Positions 41,449-52,875 of a stretch of 64,000 nt of DNA are shown in pieces. The notes beneath the pieces are model-generated. The model worked only from the letters and a program-made list of their open reading frames with translations, did not search any database and had not been told where the DNA came from. Both the position numbers and the translations under genes were made by a program. Source of the stretch: Sclerotiophoma versabilis (lineage: Eukaryota; Ascomycota; Dothideomycetes; Pleosporales; Didymellaceae); contig JAAROD010000029.1 of assembly GCA_012274445.1 (NCBI GenBank), positions 806,001-870,000 of the forward strand, given 5' to 3'. Positions within the stretch are counted from its first letter, which is position 1; each line of letters starts with the position of its first letter.

Positions 41449-44010
41449 TCAGAGCGCGTGCATCCCTCTCAAGGTTCGCGCTGTCCAATCATCAACTTCA
41501 TTGGTGCTTGGCTGCGTACCGTACAGTTCAGGGTATGCTGAAGTTTCTGCTTGCAGCGGTAGCGTGTCTGAATCCTCTTCAAGGTCAAAGAAATCCAAAC
41601 CCAGGTTCGATGTTGCATTCGAGAACCAGTCTTTCTGGAGGTCTGATATTTCGGCCAGAGTTTGCGATGCCTCATCTGCCTGCTCTTCATCAACTCTTGT
41701 TCCTACTCGCTGTCCAGGTAACATTTCCCCAGTCGACCCGGGTTCTTCAGCCACACCAGTCATGCTCGCAAATTGTATTGCGATCCTGCCGAGTATCTTG
41801 TATGTGGCGGCGAGCTTCATTCCGCGGATGTGGTTTAGCATGACGCGTACCATTCTCTTCCGCTCGACATCCTTCGCAGTATCCTGCTGGCTTCTTGGGC
41901 GGGCAAGGAAGTCAGCGCACACTATCAGGATTGAGTGGAAGATGAAGAACAGATCCAGCCAAGAGTAGCCTATCATTCCTAGGTCAGCGCCCGCCATGAT
42001 GCATCGTATGCTTTGATGAGCTGACTCTACGCAATCTTCACTCAAGGCGAGCGTTCTTGAGAGCTCATCAGAGTAAGGTATTGGCTTATCCCCGAGGTAG
42101 GCGATGTTTCTCTCAACCTTCTTCACCAGAAAGTCTCGTGATATTATGCACCTGGTGTAGTAGTGATACACGTGCAGAAGAAGGATCCTCGCCTTCTGTT
42201 CCGGCGGTATCATTGGTAAGTAATTTAATGACAAGGCCGGCGGAATTGTTTGGACGAAGCTATTGCATTCTCGCATCAGAGATTCTGCCATAGCCAGCGA
42301 TGGGCTTCTTTCTTCGGCGGTATTCGAGTCAAAGTATGCCCTCTGCCGGATCGTGTACGACATTCGCACTATTTTAAAGGCATAGGTCATGAACTCTGCC
42401 GACATGCTCTTTTGCTCGAGCATAGGTGCGTCTGGTATCTTCATCGACATCTCTCGATCATCGATGACTGTCGGCCGGCCTAGAATGCTGCACAGTATCC
42501 GCTCAAAAGTGTAGATGGACCACCACACCTGCCTGCGCGTGTTTCGTTCAATTGGATCAATTTCCATGTTTGTAGCATCTCGATGCATGCCCATTGTAAT
42601 CGCCTATTAGCATTCCGTAAGTGCTAAGCTACAATATTAGAACGGAAGACCTACCATCCGTGCAGCCAGTCCAATAAGCAGCCAAGAGCTGCTCTTCTGG
42701 CCAACAGTGTGGTGATAGGCATTAAGAAGTACCAAAGCCTGGACGTTGACAATCGAATTTGTCATGAGGAGGTGTCGAAAGTAAGACTTGGCGAAACCAA
42801 GGTATTTCATTCGCAGCTTATGCGACTGCTCTGGGTCATGCTCCTGTAGCTGTTGGCAACCAAACGAGAAGACTAAGCATAAGCAGATAAGCCAACATAT
42901 GTCTGTACAGTCTTTGAGAGGCTCCGATCTTTTCGAGTATGTAGCTTCTAGACGGAACTGGAACATGCTCCTATGGAATAGGGGGAGATAGACATGGACA
43001 TGGTCAAAATATGCCGACACGAGCGCGTCTGCGAGTGATCTAGAGGGTAGCAGATCCCCAACAGTATCTGTATCGGGTTCATTTGGGTACTCCCACGAGT
43101 TGTCTGTTGCTTCCATATTCGTTCTTGATCGTTTCCGTCCCTTACGATTTTGGGTCGGCGAGTCTCTACCGTCAGGCCCGCTGATTGTGTACTCTTCGTC
43201 CGAAGGATTTGTGCTACCTCGGTGTAAGGAAGGGTTTGACTCTCTGCTCACTGGGTCAGAGGTAGATGTTCGGAGTGTTGGAACGTTTCCGCCAGCTGCC
43301 TTGTACCGCGCAACCAGCCCACGGATGGTCATGGCAAGACGAAAGCTGCTGGACGGCCCGAAATAATGCGGCACCCCATTCCGCGTTGGAATTAGCTCTT
43401 CGTGATTACTGCTGGCCTGTTGTACTTCCGAAAAGGGATTGTGTTGGGTATCTTTTGTTGTAGAGAAAGGAGAGGTGGTAGCAGTGGACCGTGATGACTC
43501 TGCAGTTTGTGGCGAAAACGTTTGGTGCGCTGAGTGCGGTATAGGTAAGTACTGATGTGGCCCTTGTGGTGATCCTTGTCGAGTAGGACTGCTGAAGATG
43601 TCCGCAGGTCTAAAATCGTTGCTGGCTGGCATTGGGATGTTCCTCTCTGCCGCGAGCTTGAACAGTACGTTGACGTCTTGGACATTGTCTTGAGGGAAAA
43701 GACCTTTAACTAGGGACTCCAGTGCTCTGTAACGTAGGCTCAAGGTCTCTACACTCCCATAAACGCGTTGCTTCCGAGGAAGTTTCGACTCGCACAAGAC
43801 CCCACTCATCTTGCAGTCCGCACATGGCTCGTCTGGGTTGTCGCGAATGCATCGTGCTCTCCGGAGTTTACATCGGTCGCAACTTACGAGCGCCCGCTTT
43901 CTTGGTGCTGGATCTGCCTTTTCGCGGCTTCGTTCGGCCATTTCGTTTGGCGACTCATGGGCGTTTGAGGAAAAGGGATAATAGTTCCGATTGTTGTCAG
44001 AGGAGTTCAC
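41449..44010 (-). CDS. Zn2Cys6 fungal transcription factor
   Basis: Two exons, 44010-42655 and 42603-41449, with a 51 bp intron (GTAGGT, branch GCTAAT, ATAG) in phase 0, giving 836 residues. The binuclear zinc cluster is near the N-terminus: Cys44, 47, 54, 63, 66 and 73 with the canonical 2-6-8-2-6 spacing and a basic KLRRARC loop. A short linker and a possible dimerisation helix follow (about 85-115). A disordered Ser/Pro region then leads to the fungal-specific regulatory (middle homology) domain, roughly 320-650. It contains WLLIGLAARMAITMGMHRD, completed across the splice, and a conserved RRQVWWSIYTFERILC segment. It is expected to act in the nucleus and bind CGG-type sites. Target genes are unknown; the downstream FAD oxidoreductase is a natural candidate. 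Confidence 0.95.
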
Positions 44011-45586
44011 ATTTCCGGTTCTTACATTTCAGAATTAGGCTGCGGAACTGTGATTCCGTTGTTTTGTAGACGGGAGGAGAATCCACAGCGTCACGGTGCT
44101 TAAGCACCTATCGGAATACCCTCCGTGATTGGGGCCAGGATAAGTTTGGGCGCTGTGTGGATCAGTGCCATGTCAGTCGCGGAAGCGGGAAGAGCAAGAT
44201 GCTGTGCCTGTGCTTGATTCCATCTGCGAAGCCAGTTTTTCCGTGGGAATTGAGCATCACTGCCGCTGTTAAACCTACAAAGGTCTTCGTTCGGCTCGTA
44301 TCATCATTAGAAGAAGTGTAGTTCGCACTAGAGAAGCCTAAGGGCTTGTTTCCGAGGTCCTTCGATTCCAAATTGGACGGGGGTTTTTCGGGCCTCTACC
44401 AACCAAGGATAGACTAGTGGTCCCGACAATGCAACACATGGGCATAAGCTCTAGATATCCTTCCATCAACCATATCGTCCTTGAAAGCCAGACCCTGACC
44501 TCTCACCTCTTCAGTAGAAGCCGCGGCTGGGCTGATCAAGCCAGTAGCGCTTGTATAGGGAACAGCTAGCAGTTCGAGATTGGGCATCTGAGAATGCTCA
44601 ACAGGGCCCAGACAAGCCCTCAAAGCGGACAGCGGGTGTCACCATCATGGGAAAAGGCTACAAGGTTTGCATCCACGCAGGTGCGTTTGCGGCTAGATGT
44701 GCGCGCTTATATCTCGCTTAGAATGGAACTCTGCTGGATTTATTTTTACAGTTCTCGTATGTACTATGGCATCCAGCATACGTAGTATAGGTGGGTCAGA
44801 GCAACGGGACTTTTGACCGAGAACGCCTCAACACCAATTAAATATTTTAAGCCAATTAGAGATCTTTAAATTTCTATCTCTGTCCTATGTCCCATGCATT
44901 ACTGTTGAAACCTAAAGACGTAGACTTTACTTAACAGCTGCTACTGGACCCACCTACACTATTTGTGCTGGATACCATATCGGAAGGAGAAGTTGGGCGG
45001 TTATCCGATCGCACTGTCTGCACCAAAAAAAGCGCAAGCTTACGACGCACACGCTTGAGAGGCATATACTCCTTCAAAATGTTGACGAATCATGTTGCCT
45101 GAGCATGATTCCTGTTTTTCTTGGATATTCGTTGCAGTGATGTCCAAATACTTACTGTCAACTGTCAATTGGGCTGGTTAGAGACAGTTCCCATCTTAAG
45201 TGAGCTCGGTCACAGACAGTATGATGCAATGTGTCGTACATCATGTTTTGAGGGTTGGATAGAAGTTGAGCGACAAGCTTCGTTTCATATCGATTACGCC
45301 CGGCCAATATGTACCGTCATTGAAAGTGACTTGTCGTTCTAGGCAGTTCACCTCGGGACATTTCTCCGTCTCCTTTTACATGAACACGACATCACCACAT
45401 ACAGCTTTCTATAACCTAGAAGAGCGCATCTTGTTGTAGTTGCCGGGCAACCGTCCTTGTGACGCAAGGTGTTACTATTTATTCGTACAAGGTCTACGCT
45501 GATCCTACAACGAGGGTGCTTGAGGAAACAAATTAGAGCAAACGGCAGAAAGCGCTAGATCTACTGCTATTTAGAATGACAGATGC
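44011..45586. other. Intergenic region, no gene seen
   Basis: About 1.6 kb between the regulator's start and the mucin gene's stop. AT-rich around 44830-44880. It should contain the regulator's promoter. Frames are all under 75 codons and unconvincing. Confidence 0.6.
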
Positions 45587-48500
45587 CTAGATAAATCCCG
45601 CCATCCCTTTCCAGATGTACAATGCCACTGGTTGAGCTGTCGACGTCGAGGATGGACCCGTCGTTGGTCCTATTGGAGGACTACTAGTGATCATTACTCG
45701 ACCGGTAGATACTAGCTGTAGATGAGGTTGTGTAGACAAGGTAAGACACAGTCCATCAATGCATGTTCCGCTGCAAAAGTTGCCGCATCCTCCGCAATGG
45801 TTGTGTTCAGCTTTGGTGTTGAAACAGCCACCATCCCACACATCCGGCAAGCTGGGCGGGCAATCGATAGACTCAGAATTCGGGGTAACTGTTGAGGCAG
45901 CTGCGATTTGCATCGGCGTAGGTCTCTCTGATACCGGTAGTGCAAGTGAAGGCCGCGTCGAAGTTGGCGTGGAGCTCCCTGAAGGCGTTGTCGTCTTAAG
46001 AGGAACACAACCCCTGAAGCTGTTCCGTATATATCCAGTCATGCATAACCCTATACCTGGCTTGCTGATACAGTCATTGTTCCCTTTTGGTCTTGTGAGA
46101 TCAGGGCAGACACAAATCCCCTGGTGACAGTCGTGTTTGCAGATCTGATTACATGCGCCACAGTGCGCCTCATCTGTCATGAGGCTGACGCACCCAATGC
46201 CCGGGCAGAAGTCTGGCGTCTTTGAACTGTGGGCGCAAGAAGGGGCCAAATCCGAGTCGGTAGAAGATGTGAAGGCGATAGAAGTCAAGGTCGGGGTCAA
46301 GTGGACGATGGCTGCGGGAGTCGTGGTCGACAAACTTCTTTCGGTTGTTAAAGATGGATCCTTCATCCATTTGATGCTTCTACCAGACGATGGCAAAGAC
46401 ATCAAAACTGAAACTAATTTTGTAGATACAGTATTGGTCGTTATCGTAAGGATTGAGTTTGAGATGAGGTTGCTGGATCCGAAGGTCATGGAAGATGTCC
46501 TTGTATAACGCGAAGGGGATGACAGCACCAATTCCGACAAGAACCCCAAAGTGGCCAGATTAGTGGTTTCTTGGCTTAACGATTGTGAAACTGATGATGA
46601 AATTGATGGCAATTCCAGTGAGGGTAGTGTGGAAATCGTGGTTGGTACACGCAGGTACGGTATAGAATTGCTGGATGCAAAACTCACTTCTGTGAGAGCT
46701 GACACAGATGAGGCAGAGGACACGTCTTTTGAGACATTTAAAACTTGTAAGTGACTTCCAATCGCCGGGCTGATTGATAAAATTGCCGTAGGAATGATCG
46801 GGGGCCCGACTTGGCTTTCGTGCCCAAATACTGCGGATGATGTGGAGAAGGCGCCGTTTGGCTGTGGATTTCCAGATAACGAGAGGGATTGCAAAGTTCT
46901 AGTATACAGATGTTCAGGACGGTCTGTAGTATTGAGATCAATAGATTTTGTTATGGTCAAGGACGGAGGAAGTAATGTTTGGAATGCGGATACTGTGGGG
47001 AGATTGGCTTCGGCTACTGTAGTGATTACTGCGACCACTTCGACCGAGGCTGACACTTTTTGGTGGCTGGAAGGAGACATCAAGGTATTTATCGTTTGGG
47101 TATTGATGATTCGGGTATTGCTAATTCCATTGGCGGATGTGAACGATGGAGAGCCGTTTGGAGAACGACTGCTGGCAGAATCAGACTTCTGAAGGGATAT
47201 GGCAGCTGGCGTTGTCACTCCTGGCACGCTTGTGGAACCAGACTCGGAGTTTGAGAATCGGTTACTTGGATTGTGCGCGATTGTAACAGGGCCAGTCGGG
47301 AGGTCTGACGCAGATGGTTGGTTTATTGGAAGAGCGGTCACCTTTGATGAAGACAACGTTGTTAAGATAGAACTGGCATAATAAGCCGTACTCATCTTTA
47401 TAGACTCTATGGGCTCCTGCGGCGGAAGTTGGAATTTGGAAGTAGGTAAAGCTGCAGTCAGCATCTCGCTGAAGACTGGTACACTAGACGTCGAGATTAA
47501 TGAAAGCACAGTTTGCGTTGTGGTAGAGGATCGCAAACTAGGAGGTTGCTCATCGAAAGCTGATATACGTGGTGAGGGGACAGTGGAAGCCGTTGCACTC
47601 GGGTGGGACATTGCAACTGGTGTCGAGGCTGAGAGGCTTGCTGGAGGTACCCTCAAGGAAGGGACAACTGCATATGGGTGGCCCGAACTTATTGCAGTCA
47701 TCATATATTTTCCCAATGATAGATCATTTGATGATGTACTGGCAAGAACCGCAGGGCCTGACGATTGTAAGATTTTCAGTTTGGGACTTGTGTATGTAGT
47801 AGTGGCTGGCGCTGAGGTAGATTCCAGTGCCGCAGCAAAAACCTCTGCATCTGCGATCGAAGCGTGACTCTCTGAAGATGTTATAGGTATGAGTGACCCC
47901 GAAAGAGGGATCAAGCGAGAAGTTTCTCCTGAAATCTCCATAGGGATCGATGTTTCCTTGTCTGGAGCGAGTACAAGCTCTGATGAACCGGCGACCGTTT
48001 GCACCAAATAATACGGGGCTGTGGAGTGAGCTATCTGAGAAGTAAGGCTAGCAGCGGAACTGATGCTAAAATCTTGCAGCACCGACGAGCCAGGAGATGT
48101 CCGCACCGTAGATTCATCCGTCTGCGTTGAGATGGCCAGTGAGATCTCAGAAAATGCCAGATTAGACAGCAGCTTCGGTGGCGAGATAGCTGGAAATAGC
48201 GATACAAGAGGTGTCGTGTAGCGTGATGGTACTGCTGACGGTGCTTCAAGGGAGATTACTGTAGCTAATGCAATTGTGCTTAAAGTGAAATCTTTCATCA
48301 TCAAGTTCATTGTCGGTGTGTCTGTAGACAGACGACTCGATAAAGGTGCTTTTGAAGGTGAGTGACCGGAGGGCGACATGTCGAATGGTGATGCTGTGCT
48401 TTGTGAGGATAGTACTGATTGCGATGATGTCGAAAACGGTTGATCCGGCGCTTGGATGTTCGAGTGTGGTGTGAAAAGAGGCGGAGCGCCAAGCGCTTCA

Positions 48501-49588
48501 GTCTCGGTATTTAGCGATGAAGGAGCGATTGATGTAGACAGCATAGATATTGGACCGATTGTTTGAACCTTTTTCACTAGATCTTGCAACCCTTCGCATC
48601 CGTCGGGCACAAAGTCTTTCCCATTTGGGTACGTCTCGCTGATGACATAATTGCAAAGTAAGCTCGCTCCAAATATGACGAGGAATTGGAGCCCGGGCTG
48701 TGGCAGTGGATCATTACTATAGACAGATGATACGCAAGCTTTGACAATCTCGGGTGTGAAAGGGCTGGAATCTGAACCTTCGAAATGACCTTGACACACT
48801 GATAAGACAACAGCAGCCACCATTGTGTTCGCAAAAGCTAAGCCATCTGCCCCCTTGTTGCTTGCTTTGTGCGCAACGTTGGCTCTTAAATCTTCAGCAA
48901 AAGTTCTGACTTTACTTGTGGTTGCTCGTATACGAACATCAGGTCTCCATTGAGATTCTCCATGGCGACGATGGGCGGCTGATGCTTGTGCTTGAGGAAG
49001 TAGGATGGATAAGATGAAAAGAAATGCGAGCAGCAGAAACGCTTTTGGTGTGGTACGTTGCGGGCTTGTGCCTGCGAAGATGAGAGGTTTCTGTGTCGCA
49101 CCTGCACGAGGGTGGCCTGTCGAGATCGATATCCGCCCTGTATGAGTGCTTGATGTGAGCAGACTCTTGGTATTTGGACAAAGTTGTTCTTGGCCTTCAT
49201 TATCCACACGTGTTCCTTGCTTAGTGCCATCACTCTTCAAGAAGAATCTGCCGCAAGCTGCCACTAGGACATGTTGGTATTGAGGGACCCAAGTATCTGG
49301 CTCATTCTCTATCGCCGGGTTCCAGAGATCTGGTTCGTTTTGGGTGAATGTAAAGTTGGACTGATACAAAGAGGTCTCCGGCTGACATTTAGAGTCATTC
49401 GAGCATATGAGTCTCCTGCTGCCGTCCTTATGACATACGATGTTCTGGAAACTCCCATCTAGGCTCGAGCACGCCGGTCCTTGACAACTGTAAGAGAGTT
49501 CAAATCCACTACTCCCTGGGCCGCAGTTGGTGAAGGCCCCTTCCGCTCGTGTCGCGACGCCGTTGGTAGCTTTGGCTACAAGAACCAT
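45587..49588 (-). CDS. Mucin-like Ser/Thr-rich surface protein with Cys-rich ends
   Basis: A continuous frame of 1333 residues. An N-terminal Cys-rich region (Cys22, 35, 40, 52, 62, 68, 112, 137) carries N-glycosylation sequons and looks extracellular, yet no signal peptide precedes it. A classic signal-peptide or anchor helix instead sits at about 183-203 (FLLLAFLFILSILLPQAQASA). About 850 Ser/Thr/Pro-rich residues follow, probably heavily O-glycosylated. The C-terminal part has two modules with the HCGxCxxxC pattern (HCGACNQICKHDC and HCGGCGNFCSGTC), resembling Stig1-type Cys-rich repeats. No clear GPI signal is visible. A cell-wall or adhesive role is likely by composition only. The N-terminal gene structure needs revision: an intron could remove the first part, using the acceptor at about 49072. 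I do not recognise a named family. Confidence 0.75.
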   Translation of the reverse strand: MVLVAKATNGVATRAEGAFTNCGPGSSGFELSYSCQGPACSSLDGSFQNIVCHKDGSRRLICSNDSKCQPETSLYQSNFTFTQNEPDLWNPAIENEPDTWVPQYQHVLVAACGRFFLKSDGTKQGTRVDNEGQEQLCPNTKSLLTSSTHTGRISISTGHPRAGATQKPLIFAGTSPQRTTPKAFLLLAFLFILSILLPQAQASAAHRRHGESQWRPDVRIRATTSKVRTFAEDLRANVAHKASNKGADGLAFANTMVAAVVLSVCQGHFEGSDSSPFTPEIVKACVSSVYSNDPLPQPGLQFLVIFGASLLCNYVISETYPNGKDFVPDGCEGLQDLVKKVQTIGPISMLSTSIAPSSLNTETEALGAPPLFTPHSNIQAPDQPFSTSSQSVLSSQSTASPFDMSPSGHSPSKAPLSSRLSTDTPTMNLMMKDFTLSTIALATVISLEAPSAVPSRYTTPLVSLFPAISPPKLLSNLAFSEISLAISTQTDESTVRTSPGSSVLQDFSISSAASLTSQIAHSTAPYYLVQTVAGSSELVLAPDKETSIPMEISGETSRLIPLSGSLIPITSSESHASIADAEVFAAALESTSAPATTTYTSPKLKILQSSGPAVLASTSSNDLSLGKYMMTAISSGHPYAVVPSLRVPPASLSASTPVAMSHPSATASTVPSPRISAFDEQPPSLRSSTTTQTVLSLISTSSVPVFSEMLTAALPTSKFQLPPQEPIESIKMSTAYYASSILTTLSSSKVTALPINQPSASDLPTGPVTIAHNPSNRFSNSESGSTSVPGVTTPAAISLQKSDSASSRSPNGSPSFTSANGISNTRIINTQTINTLMSPSSHQKVSASVEVVAVITTVAEANLPTVSAFQTLLPPSLTITKSIDLNTTDRPEHLYTRTLQSLSLSGNPQPNGAFSTSSAVFGHESQVGPPIIPTAILSISPAIGSHLQVLNVSKDVSSASSVSALTEVSFASSNSIPYLRVPTTISTLPSLELPSISSSVSQSLSQETTNLATLGFLSELVLSSPSRYTRTSSMTFGSSNLISNSILTITTNTVSTKLVSVLMSLPSSGRSIKWMKDPSLTTERSLSTTTPAAIVHLTPTLTSIAFTSSTDSDLAPSCAHSSKTPDFCPGIGCVSLMTDEAHCGACNQICKHDCHQGICVCPDLTRPKGNNDCISKPGIGLCMTGYIRNSFRGCVPLKTTTPSGSSTPTSTRPSLALPVSERPTPMQIAAASTVTPNSESIDCPPSLPDVWDGGCFNTKAEHNHCGGCGNFCSGTCIDGLCLTLSTQPHLQLVSTGRVMITSSPPIGPTTGPSSTSTAQPVALYIWKGMAGFI

Positions 49589-50961
49589 AACAGGGGTTTG
49601 TAGCCGAAATCCGGGACGTGATTAGGTACATATATGAATACTCCAGAACACAAGGTGAATGATCGAAAGTGAGGTGTCCATGGGTCAGGAGAGTTCTAGA
49701 AGGAGAGCCAGCAACCGTGGCCAACGGACCTTATCATTCATCTTTCAATATCAGACCTTGAGACAGTCACGCGTCCATGACGAAAAGAAAAGACAGTGGC
49801 TGAGATACTTGATATTTTGTCTTGAGTGGCGCCATGAAGTCGGCATGAGCGGGAAGAGACTGCTTCGGCAGGGTCTTAAGGAGAGGGAGGGATCAAGCTG
49901 CCACATAGTGATCCGAATGTTACCATAGAATCATCGATTGTATCTTCTAGATGCGCTGATATCAGACTCTACATTTCATGGCAGTCGCGGCATCTGTGTG
50001 TTGTTGTTGCGTCAAGACGCATTGTTACACGAGAGATATACCGTGTCACGTAAAGCAAAACAGAGGGAGGGAGTCGTGAACCCAAAGTCTTTGGATGATC
50101 TTCGCAACCCTTGGCGGCTTTGCCTTGCTCGTAGGTCAAGTACCCTCCCTAAGCCGCTCTCGCTCGTATTATTGTTGTTTGGAGTTATTAGTAATGGGTG
50201 TCCGCAGCGGATGAGCGAAAACCCATTCCGCACTAGTCTATAAAGGGCATATTAATGATGTAGATAAGGGCTAGAATCGGCTACGGCGCTGGGATTCGTT
50301 CACTGAGGTGCATGGCATAGCATAGGAAAGCCGTCAGGGTGACGGGTGGGTCTCAATTACATACGCTGGGCGCCGCCAACCGGAGATGAGCAGCAAACCA
50401 CCAGGAAATGTATCGAATATGTGTGCTGCTTTTGGAGAGAATCAATCCTCAATTGCCTCCGTGCAGAAGTGAAGAAGTGAAGGTTCCATTCGAGCTTGAG
50501 GCAGGTACAAGCTAGTGGGCGCGCTAGCCGCATTGGCTCTCGCAGCATCTGCAAAGCTGGGTAATTTACAAGGTCGGGAAAGCAGAGGATGTGAAGCTTG
50601 ATTTAGCTTGAAGTCTCTTGGTCATTCGGGCTATTATGGTACAGTCATGATCATAAATGCTGTGAGAGCCAGTGGGCTCAGTTCCAGCAAGCGAGGTCGC
50701 CAAAGCTGTACGAACGAAAAGCAAAAACGCCCATCATGACAGGACCCTCAAATGTTCCTAGATAACGCAAAATTCGTCAAGGGCGTAAATGCCCGGTTTA
50801 AGTGCAACCATAACGCCCATGTTTAATGAAACCCAGATGATCTCAATTGCAAGTGCAAGAGAATGAAGATGTAGTGGTATCGGCGTCCTTCAACACCTAG
50901 ACGCCTCCCTAATGCTTATAAGAGAATAAATGTGCCGGCTCCGACAACTGGGGACAAAGGT
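49589..50961. other. Intergenic region, no gene seen
   Basis: About 1.4 kb between the mucin-like gene's start and the Cdh1 stop. It may contain a missing 5' exon of the mucin-like gene. No supported gene; the frames are short. Confidence 0.5.
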
Positions 50962-52875
50962 TTATCGAATGACACCCCAGCTATCCATACTGCTGAGCCC
51001 ACCTGTACGCTCCTTCTTTTTGAAGGCGTTCCAAAATCGTAGCGTCTCATCGCCGGCACCCGTGACTATGACTTGGCCATCCGGACTCATTGCAAGGTAT
51101 AGCACACGGTACGTATGGCCTGTCAGTGAGACCACCTGTTGCATACTAGGATATTTCCAGACGATGATCTGGTTCTGGCTGTAGCCGTGTGTCGAGACGA
51201 TCTCGTTACTGTTCTTCGACCAGGCGAGGTTACAAACTTGACTGCCGGTATCGAGGCTTTGCAGTAGGTTCGCCGGCGCCGTCGGTGAAATCGGTATGTT
51301 GGCAGAGCTGGAGGCTGATGCGGCTGCCGAAGCCGCAGCAAGGGATGATGCTGAAGGGCCACTTGACGAGATCAATGTGTTCCAGAACTTGATCGTTCGA
51401 TCCGCCGTGCCACCGCCGCTAGCTAAGAGGCCACGTTGGTGAGGACTCCAGGCAATGGCCTTAACAGCAGCCTGGTGCTCGCTGAACTTGAATGTAGGCT
51501 CGGCACTCAATTTGTCCCAGACCATTAACTTGTTGTCGTTGCCTCCTGAGGCGAGCTGTTGGTCCTCATGGTTCCATTTGAGACCACAAATTTCCTGCTT
51601 GTGCCCAACGAGTTTCCGGAGCCATTGATCTGGTTGTCGTACGTCGCGATGGTAGATAATACGATCTCTCGAGCCAGACGTAAGGATGTGCTCGTTCCAG
51701 GCAAGGGCACCGACTCGGGCTGTGTGACCCATCATTGTTCGCAGGCGGCGCTGAGTGTGCGCATCCCAGATCTGCACTTGGCCTTTATTCGTGCCAATCG
51801 CGATATGTGAGCCACGCTGTATCCAGTTGACGCTGGTCACGGAATCGTCCTGTAGTTCGCAAAGCTTAGTCACGCGGCCACTACTTGAGTTCCACATGTA
51901 AACACATGATCCTAGACCGACACCAAGGGTGTTCTGACTACCCCAATCGACAAGGTTGAGATAAAAATCGTCCGCTAGATCAGGCGCATCAAGGACCTTG
52001 TACGGGACCTTAGACACAGCCCGGGGCGCTCTTTGGGGACTGAGCAGCATACGTTGACTGCTGTACTTGATGGGTGACAAACTGTAGATATCTGCACGCG
52101 CGTTGAGATTCAGCACGCCATGGCGACTAGATGGTGTTCTTGACGGCGTTGGCTGACCGGAGTAGGAGAAGAGGTTCTTGTGGGGTGTTGATGGTGTCCC
52201 GCTTGGCGGCGGTAACGAGCTTGTGGTTCTTGTTGGCGGAGTATGCGACCGTCCTCCAGAACGCATGGTGCCACTGTCTGTAGGGGACAAGCGCTGCGAC
52301 AGAGCCTGGGGCACTGAATCTTCAAACATCTCTTGGCGCAGTACTGCTGAGTACGTCCGGTTTGCTTCTTCAGCTAGGCAAAAGTCAATCCTGCTGTCTG
52401 TAGCGTATGTTTGCACCAATGCTTACTCTTCTGGAAGTGCAGCTCATTGTGAGGTGTGCGCCTGGACTTGGAGGGTGTTGCTGGGGATCCGTCATCATGG
52501 AGCAGGTTGAAACTGGCCTGCAGATCTTGGCCTGCGCGATTAGGAATAAATCTGAGTTATTGTGTTAGTTCTCTGTCAAATTTTATCTACGGCGTCTCCA
52601 AACACTCACCTGTCGCCCTGTATCCGCAGTCTTTTACGACTAGGGCTAGCTATCGGTGTCCGCTCTCGTGCTTTGCCCGCCTGCTCAAAGTCCTTTAGCG
52701 CTTTCGACAGCGCAGATGCGTCTATGGGTTCTGAATTGCGGTTGAGACTCTGATTGCGCTTGTGCGAGGCAGTCGGCGGCGTCTTTGATTCAGGCGGTGA
52801 AATGAGTGTTGGTGTCGCAGCTCCATCGTTATGCGCCGTCTCAGTAGATCGCTCTACCGTTTCGCGTCGCGCCAT
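50962..52875 (-). CDS. cdh1: APC/C activator Cdh1 (Fizzy-related WD40 protein)
   Basis: Substrate adaptor that activates the anaphase-promoting complex in late mitosis and G1. Three exons: 52875-52610, 52551-52427 and 52373-50962, with introns of 58 and 53 bp, give 600 residues. The C-box (DRFIPNR, residues 88-94) spans the first intron and is restored by splicing. The second join gives the family sequence HFQKTEEANRTYS. A KVPYKVLDAPDLADDFYLNL segment leads into a seven-bladed WD40 propeller (about 285-590). The C-terminus ends in Ile-Arg, the IR tail that docks on APC/C. An alanine/serine-rich insertion (SSSGPSASSLAAASAAAS and following) lies between propeller blades. Threonine/serine-proline sites in the N-terminus fit control by cyclin-dependent kinase. 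Cdc20 is a less likely identity. The gene is divergent from the aminopeptidase gene. Confidence 0.95.

Noticed and set aside
46179..47867. Several plus-strand frames of 60-150 codons
   Set aside because: Antisense of the Ser/Thr-rich mucin; Ser codons read backwards as Arg, Gly, Ala and Val give spurious open frames.
51000..52875. Cdc20 instead of Cdh1
   Set aside because: The DRFIPNR C-box followed by the QASFNLL and EEANRTYS segments and the C-terminal arrangement match Fizzy-related/Cdh1 better.
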